Assembly (NCBI GenBank): GCA_945910005.1
Contig: OX246743.1
Coordinates: forward strand, 40,045,461 to 40,109,460
Direction: 5' to 3'
DNA: 64,000 nt
DNA from: Isoperla grammatica
Lineage: Eukaryota > Arthropoda > Insecta > Plecoptera > Perlodidae
In this document: piece by piece, positions 1-10,800 of the stretch
Layout: every line of letters starts with the position of its first letter
How positions within the stretch are numbered: the first letter of the stretch is position 1
Notes under the pieces: generated by a model
The model's input: only the letters and a program-made list of their open reading frames with translations
The model's database searches: none
What the model was told of the DNA's origin: nothing
Translations under genes and position numbers: made by a program

Positions 1-1095
1 CTATGGCATCCTGTGATGTTCTCAGCCGTTTAACGAAAAATCTGTTTTGTTTTGTAACCACAGCCTCACAGAGATCTAAAGTTACTTAAAACAAACAGCG
101 CCTCAACCTTTTCAGTCGCGCATAAACCCCACACGTCGCTGCCTGTTTGACGTTATAAAGCTTGAGAGAAAGAAAGTAAAAGCACTTTACGACAAGGATG
201 ATACAAACACTCTGTCAAGTGCTTTGCTGTGCTTTGCGCGTCAACCTAGATCAACATTGGTTGTCACGAGGTTCAGTAGTAAGAAAACAATTTGCTTCAC
301 TAAGATATACGCATTACCGATACTCTTTGCAACCGAAACAGGTGATTACACTTCACTAGAACTGTCAGTTACAACCTACACAAAGCAATTTTTCGTCACT
401 ATTTTAATAAAAACAATCAATTACCATGTAGGTACAATCTATAGTCGTTGTAAAATCGAAGTGTTAAACCCCTAAAACAAATCCATGTGAGCTAACCGGG
501 AGGCTTGCGCCCCCCAGACCCCCCTTACACCCGAATGGATATTCATCAATTGCTCCCTCTTACATACGGAAATATGTTTCCTTTTCCCTGTTTATTGAGC
601 ATTTTTTGTACATGTTTATGTACGTAAAATAACATTCACAAAAATCAGATGCTTAAGTTAATTCTGTAAGTTGTTTCACTGCTTGTTCGTATTTTGTTTT
701 TGCGACTATGTTATCCATTTGGGGGATGGGGGAAACAGTTTCACAGGATTGCGTGGTCACTGTTGACATAATTGCTTCTGACGTGAGTTCCAATCCAACG
801 ATGTAAGTCTTTTGTTCCAGTGAATGGTTTGCCGCCGCATACACACACCAAATTTTGGAGCTCACGAGCCACACGTCCACAGTCCACACTAAAAAGCAAC
901 GAGTTCGCGAGCAGCTCGCGATGAGTTCGTTTGATAGAATGATGTTTAAATCCGAACCTCATGTCAGTTCCCATCCCAGACTTCTTAATTCTATTCTAAT
1001 CGCCTTATTCCTAAGGGCTTAGCACATTGGGGGAGCCTTAGCTATGTGAGCCCTTCGGTTGGATTAAAATAACTTACGTTATGATTGTGGTCTAT
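1..1095. other. non-coding stretch, nothing recognised
   Basis: No supported gene. Short open frames here have no family resemblance and no splice-site context. AT-rich intergenic DNA lying downstream of the 3' end of psq. Confidence 0.5.
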
Positions 1096-2215
1096 TTCTT
1101 CTACAGCTCCGACCCTACCAGACCTGGTCGACCCTACAAGAAGCATACGCTTCTGCCGGCATAGCTCTCAAGTCTCAGGATCATCACAGCTGCACAAACC
1201 TGTCCACCACGATAAGGTAGCAGTCCCTGGGCAGGCACTGCAGAGCAGTACAACTTCAGTAATGCTGCCGTCACGGGTAGGTGAGCGGCAGCCAACCAGC
1301 TGCCTAATTCAAATAACTGCTCGGGTTGGCCGAGACCGTAAACACGTCATTGATTGATGACGAAAGCGTTCCGTAGTCTATACTATCCATGACATGGTTA
1401 CTGTCTCGGCCAACCCGAGCATGGGCAGCCAACCAGCGGCCGTGGCTATTATTCAATACCTGCTCGGGTGAGCCGAGACCGAAAACACGTCATTGATTGA
1501 TGACGAAAGCGTTCCGTATCTATGACGTATTTACTGTCTCCGCCAACCTGAGCAGGTATTTGAATTAGCCACGGCCGCTGATTGGCTGCCGCTCACCCAC
1601 CCGTGACGGAAGCATTACCGAAGTTGCTGTACGACTACCATAGCAGTAGAGTCCAACGGATCATCCCACAGACCCTTCTTGTTGATGGCAGTGTCACCTG
1701 GCCAGATAAATCAAGCTGCCGCTCACTGACGCATGAAGACGCCACCGAAAACATGGCCATCCAAACTAAAAATATACTTCCGTCCAAGACTAATTGCACA
1801 CAACACAACTCGTTGAATCAAATTAATGAGGTTGCCTCCCAACTAATAACCTGATATCAGATATTTTGAGAATCTAATACATCATCACACTAAACTGCAA
1901 CTTCATATTTAGAGTAATACGACGCAGCCCATTGCACATCGTCGGGGTCGTCATGCATAGGGAGTCCAAAATAAGGGGGTATTGGAGGGTTAAGGGGCGT
2001 GGGGGTTTGTGTGCGATATCTTTAACAATTGTTGCCCAATTGAAACCGATGTCAAAAGACGCTTACAAACAGAAGATGTCATTTTGCCCAAGGACTGCTA
2101 CCTTATTGTAGTGGGCAGGTTTGTGTGCTGTGGTGATTCCGAGAGCTATGCCGGCGGAAGCGTATGCTTCTGATGGGGCCACCCTACCCGGACAGGTCGA
2201 GGTGGAGAAACCAGA
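1096..2215. repeat. inverted repeat pair (about 1096-1235 and 2075-2215)
   Basis: The plus strand at about 1096-1235 is an imperfect reverse complement of about 2075-2215. Shared blocks include GAAGCATACGCTTC, GCCGGCATAGCTCTC and AAGGTAGCAGTCC. The arms flank a separate MITE-like element. They look like two oppositely oriented copies of one dispersed repeat, or the ends of a composite element; the class is not recognised. Confidence 0.6.
1247..1633. mobile_element. MITE-like element with terminal inverted repeats (copy 1)
   Basis: The left end (CAACTTCAGTAATGCTGCCG) and the reverse complement of the right end (CAACTTCGGTAATGCTTCCG) match over about 40 bp. Inside, the block GACCGTAAACACGTCATTG appears twice (with GACCGAAAACACG in the second), each followed by TTGATGACGAAAGCGTTCCG. 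A shorter relative lies at about 31197-31340. No coding capacity is seen. This is a non-autonomous DNA transposon of undetermined superfamily. Confidence 0.65.
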
Positions 2216-5200
2216 CGAAAGGTAATCCATGTCTCATGTCCTCCCCTTTCCCTTTTTCCCCCGTTACGTAAAATTTGTTCTTTTCCTCCGACCAACCCCC
2301 GACGTCATATGATCTAGTTTTCGAGTACGTGGTTAAACACCAAGTAAAAAATTGAATTGATTATAAATAAATTGCAATTGAAACTGTAGAGTGTAGACCT
2401 ACATATTATATTTAACAATTTAATCCGTTGAAAATTATTTGATTCACAGACTCAAAGCACAAAATATTTTCTGTGCTCAAGCCATCTTGTGAAATTACCC
2501 CCTTCAGCAGACAGCCTGTACTTCTCTAAAAACCACATAAACAAGTTTGTTGTTGTGGGGGGGGGGGGGGGGGGGGGCTTTCCCCGTACACTTCCCATTG
2601 CATTGGGCGTGGGTTTGTTTTCTGCATAATATTTATATTGTGATCCCTGCCCCGGAAATATATTTCTGGCTACGCCACTGAGGAGTAGAGATAGAGCAGT
2701 GTGTGTCATTAAAGCTGTCCAGGATAGCATTTCCACTACAGAGTGAAAAGCAAAAGCACAAATAACAAAGGTAGGCAGATAGACAACGCCTTTTATGGTT
2801 ATCGTTTTTACCGCCATTGGCTCTCAATTCATTAATTGAAATCGACACGGATCGGAAGGAAAAGGAGTCTTGTCTGTATTGGTTCAATAGAAAACAGTAA
2901 CACATACACGTAGTGAGAATAATGGGAAGTGCAGGTATAAGAAAATAAGAGAACACAATATAATCTGCTATTATTTCATTATTTTATTTCATTTTCACTA
3001 ATAAAATTAAAGTAAATAATGACAATATGGATGAAATAGACTTTTGTTATTATTGTACTATTAAAATGATCCTCAATAGATAGCACATATCTTCGAAACA
3101 TTACTAATATTTTATTTGTGCACTATAATGCCTACATAACCAACCATATACTCCATTAGCAAAATATATCTACTCATCTTTCGCATCAATCACAAGTCTT
3201 GCGTTAATACAGGTCTCCCAGAATTTGGAGCCAAGCTATTTCATATCTCTTTGTTGCTATATTCCACGTCTCTCTTTGCATCACTATCGATCACAATAGT
3301 TCTTTACAGCCATTAACTTTTTATCGGAATCATTCCCACATGAACATAGAAACGTCTGGAGTAGAACGTAGGGTTGCTGCCAAGAATGTAATACATTGGA
3401 TTCAAGGAAATAAATACTCATTATGGTGTCTTTTTTGCTTTTAACTGTCAGTATATACAAAACAGACAATCACTGATTTAATAAAAAAATATATATTAGC
3501 TATTGTACAACATTCATTTGACATATTAAAGTTCATTGTTTTCCACTGAGAGCAACCCTAACATCTATGCAGCATTCTTCGTAAAAAAAAAAAAAAAAAA
3601 CACCAACCAATTTTTTCTACATTTTAGATGGGCAAGAGAAGAGAGTTTCAGAAGAAAAAGTACACGAAGGAGTACAGATACTGTACATAATTAAAAATCT
3701 GTCCAAAAGAACATAAAAAATAACAATATGAATTATGAAACAATATGTACATGCAAATTAAATTATATTAATACAAAATTATGCTCCTATATATTAAAGA
3801 GTACCAAAAGAAAAGCATCCGTTTTAACAGTCACCTGACTTATTTATAAACTAAGTAACACATTCAGTAAATCATCTGGTACAGAAACAATTCAATACGT
3901 ACGATCTTTCTTTTTGCCCGTTTTGAAAAGAAGGAATGTTTTGAAGTTCTTAATGCTAGATAAATATGTTCTGCTCACTTGTCACTGTATCTTGATGTGA
4001 ACAATGTAGACCCACACAGTTAAACTCCCTAAAATATTATGTTTCAGGAGAAAATACTTTCGTTCGTGTCATAAATGGACAATGGGAGCACTGCTAAAAA
4101 TCTAATGTTGAACTTTTAATTCATCAACTTTGGAACTTAATGTAAGGAAAACAAAAATAACAACAGATTAGTCAAAGATTCACTGCTGGCTCCCCGGAAA
4201 ATTATTATTCTATTTTTACTCGCACGATTTACACACCGTTTCCACGTACGAGAATTAAAAAGGTGCTAGGCTACATAATAAACAAGTTAGTAAATAAGGA
4301 ATGAGCCACAGCAATATAATAGAACATAATGTTGAATTATACATATGCAACTCATTAGGCCCTAACTATGCACATAGTCATGGCAATTACATTTGAAGCT
4401 TATTACCATATTACATTGTTAACATACTACAAGTACATACCTCCAAGTACCATATTATGGTCTACAATATTAAGAGACAGTACATCACATATGCCTTTGT
4501 GATGAGTGGCTGATGACACTTTATTCATAGGATAGGCTAGACCCTCTAACAATCATTATCATTAAGTTAATTTAATTATCTCTGAAATTTGTACAAATGT
4601 TACGTCTCACATACACAGAAATGCCAGTAAAATCACAGAAAGTCCTATCAAGGCTCAGGTTTTTTTCATTTTGTAAGACAGTTACATAAATGTAGAATAC
4701 GTAGGTCGTAGATGTAGGGATTCACTACCCAATAATTTTTCAGCAACCACACAATGAAAACATGGCAAACGAGCATAAAAACAATAACAAAAGTCAATAA
4801 CTGAAGTATGGTAAGTAATACTATGGTCTGAGATGCATTTGTTACACAGTAGTCACTCGTTAATTCAAACAAGTGAGTAAGTCCCAGCAGAAAGTTTGTT
4901 GTTATAAAAAGTTTAATGTTCTTTTAATTCAATTTTTTTTATTATGCCTAATTGGAAATACAGGTGGGTACTTAAGACTTAACTAAATAATCTGTAACTG
5001 TAATAATCTGTAGCAACTAAATAATCAGGGGGGGGGGGGCAATATACATATATATGATGGTAAGAAGTAACACCAGTCTCTGTTGCATTCTATTGCTTGC
5101 CGTTTTGATTAGCCCTCGATACATAAATGATACAATCACGAGGCATCAAGTCACACAATAATTACCGTGTCATAGTAGCATTAGTCTTAGCCACAGCCAG

Positions 5201-5284
5201 ACAAGATGGACACAGCTTCCTCATGATAAGATAAGAAAATAAAGAAAATAAGAAAATAACAGAGAATGATAAAGTAAATGTGTA
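2216..5284. other. non-coding AT-rich stretch with homopolymer runs
   Basis: No gene supported. It contains a poly-G run at about 2557-2577, a poly-A run near 3583-3600 and a poly-G run near 5029-5039. The piece at about 2650-2690 (TCTGGCTACGCCACTG) resembles a transposon end, but no partner end was found. The rest is featureless AT-rich DNA. Confidence 0.5.
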
Positions 5285-6777
5285 CAGTACAACCTTGATA
5301 TAACGTCGCTGAAGGGACTACTGATTTTCGACGTTATGTCAAGCGCGACGTTGTACCAGATTATCACAAAATTATCAAAAAATAAAATTACACAAATTAT
5401 CATTATGGGGGGGGGGGGGGGGGGGGAGGAAGGGGGGTAGACGTTTGTATGGCCCCCTACCTTAGGTATAGACCTACACACTTCTAATTTGGCCAGGGCT
5501 ATTGTGAGTCGACTGTCACCGCTGTTATCAAGGAGGAGGTGTGGGTGTTTGTACGTGGCATGTTGCTACCACAGGCTCACGCGAGCTTCCCCCCCCCCCC
5601 CCCCCCTCCCAACCATTGACCGCCTGGCGAGTTACGGGCTAAGGGAATAATGGGCAATGTCAAAAATAAAACGACTGATAAACAAATAAAGATAAAATGT
5701 GTTAAAGGTCTAAATAATGTACCATGATAATATGACGTGTCTGGAATTATCTAAGCTCTTAGCGCTTGAAGAAGTCTGTTATCTGTAACTGAACTTACTA
5801 GATTTTGTATACACATCGTACAATGCCCCGTTTATATTTAGTAACTGCTTTTGGACCTCGTCACTTATTTCGTGCGCCACTAAATAACTACGAACGGTTT
5901 CGTATGCAGCCATAGCTTCTTGAAACTTCGGGGGGGGGGGCTCTGGGGCTTCTACAACGCTGTCTACGTCGCTGAGGTCGGCGCCATCAATGGTCTTATT
6001 TTCCTCGATTATATCATCAACTGACAGTACCGCGCTTGTCACTAAGTGGCTGTCAATTTCGAAAAATTCTTCCATTGTACAGGCTCCTCCCAACCTCTCC
6101 CAATCCCCCGGGGCGATCTCATTAGGCGGGCTCTCGTCATCGCTCTCGTCATAGGCCTCGTCATCGGCCTCGTCGTCAAACGCCGTCAAAACGTCGTGCT
6201 CTTTCACGAAACCAGCTTTGCGAAAGCATTTCGCTATTGTTTCTGGTTTGACAGTAGCCCAAGCCCAAGCAATGAATGACATCGCCTAACAAAGAAGAGG
6301 GACAGAGTTGTTAAACCTACACAGCCACGCACAACAATCTACCGAAGGTCGCTGAAATAAAACGCCGGCGAGCGAGGCCGCAGCTGCCGGGAAGCGGAGT
6401 GCGTGGCGGGCGGGGGATGCGGGGGGGACTGGAATGTGGCAGCGGCGGGGTAGGGGAGGAGGGGAGAATAACGCGGGAACAATGCCGTCGAAGGGTCGAC
6501 TCAACTTCAAGTTGGGAATTGCGAATTCCGTGATCGTGTTCGGCGGGAAAATCCATGTTAACAAGGAAGTTTGAATGAAACGACGTTTTAACGCTCGTTT
6601 GACTGCTGTACGGTCCGAAAATAGGCGTCGTAATGTCGGATACGACGTTATATCAAGGGACGTTGTATTAAGCTCTAGATAACATTATCTCTTATGGGAA
6701 TTCGCCGGGACTTTGTCAAAACGACGTGATAATGCGAACGACGTTGTATCGTGCGACGTAATAACAAGGTTGTACTG
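5285..6777. mobile_element. Tigger/pogo-type DNA transposon, internally reduced
   Basis: The ends are inverted: CAGTACAACCTTGATATAAC at the left, and the right end read in reverse begins CAGTACAACCTTGTTATTAC. Both are flanked by TA, the target duplication expected of the Tc1/mariner-pogo group. The element is about 1.5 kb, shorter than a full Tigger of roughly 2-3 kb. It keeps only the C-terminal part of the transposase on the minus strand. Subterminal repeats of the ACGACGTTATATCAAGG type occur near both ends. Poly-G and poly-C runs at 5407-5426 and 5590-5606 sit inside it. Confidence 0.8.
5779..6282 (-). pseudogene. C-terminal fragment of a Tigger/CENP-B-like transposase
   Basis: This 167-residue open frame starts MSFIAWAWATVKPETIAKCF. 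The W-x-x-V-x-x-x-T-I-x-x-C-F-x-x-A-G-F signature is typical of the region after the DDE domain in Tigger/pogo transposases. An acidic Asp/Glu stretch follows (about residues 36-52), then a C-terminal segment ending ALYDVYTKSS. The N-terminal CENP-B-type DNA-binding part and the DDE catalytic core are absent, so it cannot be active. It lies within the inverted repeats at 5285-6777 and reads inward from the right end. A run of C residues on the coding strand makes a Pro stretch. Confidence 0.75.
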
Positions 6778-7616
6778 TATTACTTAGACCAAGAGGTTGG
6801 ACATGAAACGTTCTTGCTTTCCAGTTTTACATTTCGACTGGAGAATCTACTAAACTAAGGTAGGGCCTACTGTATAAATACAAATCACCTAAATAGCAAA
6901 TAGTATTGGAGAAAAACATAACAATAATAAATAATGTAGGCTACACAGTGGCATACTAAAAACAATAGGGATGGGCAAACTATCAATTTTCATTTTTGAA
7001 AAATATTTTGAATACACCAATCAATATTTATTTTGATATTGAATTCATACAATGTTATCCTTAAGATGTACTAGAAAAATGTTTTCTATTATTGATACCC
7101 ATACAATCATACTTGATATCGATGCCCATCCCTAAAAAATAATATTCATCATATCAAAACTCTCTGATGCCACCAGACAACCAAGCTGTTGGATAGTACG
7201 CGTTAAGACATCTGTATAAATATTGTGATAAATGTAACATAAAATAAAATGCGATAGGCTATATGTAGTCATATCTAGGAACCATGTAGATAGCTTTCTG
7301 CTTTCCGATAAAAAAATAATGGTTTCGAGTGTGAGCAACACATAACCAAGTTGTAGTCTATCTCTACTACATTTGCATTGCTCACATGCTGATAAATATA
7401 TATGACATTGTTTAACACTGTGTGGTACTGAATCGTTCAATAAAATAACTCTAAAAAAAAAAAAAAAAAATTTTATACGTAAAATGTTTACATTAGAAAA
7501 ACGAAAATCCCGGCACAACGTCCGCGCCTAGTTCAGCTCGTATTGGAGGGGTAAGAACTGAATACCTGAATACCCGGAGCGACAATGGCCTCGGTCACGC
7601 CGAGATACGCCCAACT
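6778..7616 (-). other. probable psq 3' untranslated region and downstream DNA
   Basis: The psq stop codon is at 7617-7619 (minus strand), so the 3' UTR runs leftwards from 7616. A minus-strand AATAAA lies at 7027-7032. There is a T-run/A-run at about 7454-7472. No coding sequence is supported. Confidence 0.5.
7027..7032 (-). terminator. candidate poly(A) signal for psq
   Basis: AATAAA on the minus strand, about 590 bases past the psq stop codon. It is the first canonical hexamer I find downstream, but an upstream variant signal cannot be excluded. Confidence 0.4.
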
Positions 7617-7828
7617 CTATGCGTTCGCTATCGTGATGTATTTGCTCTCGACTGTCGACTGCTGTTGATACATGGACGCGTGCGGATGCTGCTGCTGTTG
7701 CTGCTGTTGTTGCTGCTGTTGTAGTTGCGTGTGTTGTTGGTACTGCACGACCATGATCTGCGGGGGTGGTGGGGAGGGGTTGGACGAAACGTCGTCCATG
7801 GGTGGGTGGCCTTCTGCTTCGTATTTGC
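7617..7828 (-). CDS. psq: psq coding exon 11, Gln-rich C-terminus and stop
   Basis: The acceptor TTTGCGCAG precedes GCAAATACG. Using the G carried over from exon 10, the frame reads [13 protein letters not shown], then PSPPPP, then a run of eleven Gln from mixed CAG/CAA codons, and ends SKYITIANA with TAG at 7617-7619. The polyglutamine CTG/CAG tract may vary in length between individuals. Longer open frames on the other strand here (a Cys run) are shadows of this repeat. Confidence 0.85.
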
Positions 7829-10800
7829 CTGCGCAAACAATATCACCAACGCCGTCAATGTACGTACTAATCAATCACAGGCGACAGGTGACATTAGGAC
7901 TAACGACAGATGCTTCAATTGTCCACTTGACGTTACACGTCGATAATCGATTATTTAGATATATAACCGAAATTTGGATCTACTTTTTGCTAATGTCATT
8001 TCAAGTCACACTCTATGGCCGAGTTAAATTAAGAAGGAAAGTGATTGAAGACGAGATCAAAGACTCCCCAGATATACGAACATTCAAACGCAATATAACC
8101 ATGTTTCTGAAAGCGGAGCAATATTATGATGTAGCCGAGTTCATCGGTCAAGGAACCAAGCTATGAGCCATACAATGATTTCAAGGCCTATACAACCTTA
8201 TGATGTAATATTTAACTCATCTTGACGATGTACAATCTTGTATTGTGGTTATACAGCTAAGAAATGAAATGATATGAAAGTGAGTTACAAATAGAAATTT
8301 TAGTTACTTCAAGTCAGTATTTTTGTCTAAAAGTAGGCCTAACCTATTGTAGCTAATTTGAATAAAAAAAATAAGTACAATTTTTTAATTAATGATGTAG
8401 GCCTACCGCCTACTATATTTTTTCTCACAAATATGCATGGGGCAAGCAGAGCTTATTTCAATGCTGACGCAAGCAGCAATACGTACCGGTACTCCGTTTG
8501 AACCTGCCGTAGAGCGACGAGTAAGGCAGGTTGTAGTGGATGGCAGCTTGGTTGATTGACATGTGTCCGATCCTGACGGCCTCCAACGCTTCACCCATCG
8601 CCCCTTCGGACCAGGGCGTGGGGTTACTGCGCGACAGTTCGATACCTGATGGCAAACACAACGTACGCTGTAATCTGACGAATGATCAATGAATGAGAAA
8701 TAAATATTTGAATCAATTTGATTAGGGCTTAGTTTAAATACAATAGTCTTTGTCTTCTTTCCATATGCCCACAATTGACATACACACTCACTACTCTCAT
8801 TTCTAGTTAACCAGCAGAGTTAAGACTCCTGTTCCTTTCGATCCATCCCATGTGGCATTTTGTCCAGTCCATCCTTCAGATGCATACATTCAAAAAGATG
8901 CTTCGTGTCTTTGTATTGTATTGTATTGTATTTATTAGCATCTACGTATTGATCTATGCGATACATTGATATCAGATTTGTCAAAAACTTACAATAGGTA
9001 ATGCTTACATGTTAACATGTCAGAAGTCTAAACAATACAATTTCTAGCTAAAGTTAGGTGTACATCACAGTTAAAATTAATATTAATAGTAGGTCTGCTC
9101 AAGATACTAGAAGAATCAGAAGTAATAATGTTGAAATAGTCATACTAGCGGTAAGAAAAGGTTAAATAATCATTGAGGCTGCAGAATTGGTGGGTGAGCA
9201 GATACTGTTTTAATGAGAACTTGAAGGCACTAAGCGTCTGAACTGATTTTAAATGGGCAGGCAAATTGTTGTAGTTGTTCCCCGACAATAATAACAAATA
9301 CTACCCCCCATTTAACTATAGAAATTTCATAACAATATTTTGCTACACTTAGAAACAAAACTGAGTAACTGTAATGCAATTTTAATAACCTCCCCAACAG
9401 ACCAATAAACGTTTAGTTATAGCACGCAAACATGCTTTCACAGAATCGCTTACCCTCTTTCTTGCATCGCCCGTACAACGTCCCCGTGGGTATTCCAAAC
9501 TCTGTGGACGCCCTCTGAACCGATGTGGTGCCCGAACGAATGGAACCCAGCGCTCGTTCAAGGTCGTCGGGACTCCACGTGGTGGGGGCTGCGTTGAAGG
9601 GGGCGGCCAATCGGATCCCCTCTCTGCGTGCAATCTTGTACAGGGTGCTGCTCGGGATACCTGGGAACAGGAAATCATAAGTTAAGAGCGAGAAGACGCA
9701 AAATGAGCACGAGTTGATTAATTAACATTTGACGGGAGTGCCAGAGTCTTACGCCATTCAAACATCTCATAGCTAGGAGTTGTGACTGTATAATAAGGAC
9801 ATGTAAACATCCAGGAAATATGGATATTGGATATATATTTAAAACGGAAATTTCTTATTTTTAAAATAAAACTCGTTCTACAATCAAACTACCTATTTTC
9901 ACGGGCATCTCAACGCACTATACACTGACATACTATAATGTGCACGAAGTCCCCAATCGTTGTTGGTCAACTCTTAATTATTTTGGTGAACACTCATCTA
10001 CAAATGTTTTTTTTTCCTTCTTGTGCCAAGATGGCTTTTTCAGCCATTCTTTTGTCTTACTATCCAATATAAAACTGCTTCCTTTTCTGTTGTGTTCTGT
10101 TGTGATTTGATTGCATGAAACAAGTAATTTCACTTCATTGGTGAGGAGTCACCATTTTTAGAATAACAAAAGCCAGGCATGAGGTTTGTTCGTTTGTCCT
10201 GTGATCATTACTCCAGGAGTACGGTATTACGAAAACCCCGTTTTTCTGTCCTGGAGTACGTGTGATGGGAGTAGCTGCGACAAGTTCTTTTGTCCAGTGG
10301 TAACTTACTACAACTGTGATGGGAGTAAGGTTTCTGCTTCCCGAGTAGGAGTAGGAACAACTGAAACGATCTCAACTGTGACAACTCTGTTTTTTGTCCA
10401 AGTGGGTTTAACTGTGATTTCTACTCCCATATCCGTTACAATGACGTATTTCCGGATTACTCTTGGCGTAAAATACTCCTGTTGAGGCAGGACAAACGAA
10501 CAAACCTATGGAGACAAAAGTCCGAGAGGCATCGAAGTCGAGTACTCACCGTAAGCCTTGCTGGCCTTGTTAGCCGATATGCTGCCTGTCCTCAAAGCCT
10601 CCAACGCGCTGTCATGGAGACAAAAGTCAGAGAGACTTCAAAGTCGAGTACTCACCGTAAGCCTTGCTGGCCTTGTTAGCCGATATGCTGCCCGTCCTCA
10701 AAGCCTCCAACGCGCTGTTGAGACTGTCCTCGGTCCAAGACTTGGAGGGTCCCTCCTTCTTGGGTGTGTCGATGCCCAGACGGTGTGCCCGCTGCCACAG

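Noticed and set aside
5221..5481. Minus-strand frame with a Pro run and hydrophobic tail
   Set aside because: The Pro run is the poly-G homopolymer and the frame crosses the transposon end; no family resemblance.
7672..8166. Plus-strand 164-codon open frame beginning with a Cys run
   Set aside because: The Cys run is the antisense of the psq polyglutamine exon. Only its last third may be a LINE scrap.
10507..10612. An additional psq exon with an extra half motif
   Set aside because: It has a donor but no acceptor of its own; it is a tandem copy of the end of exon 8, not a separate exon.
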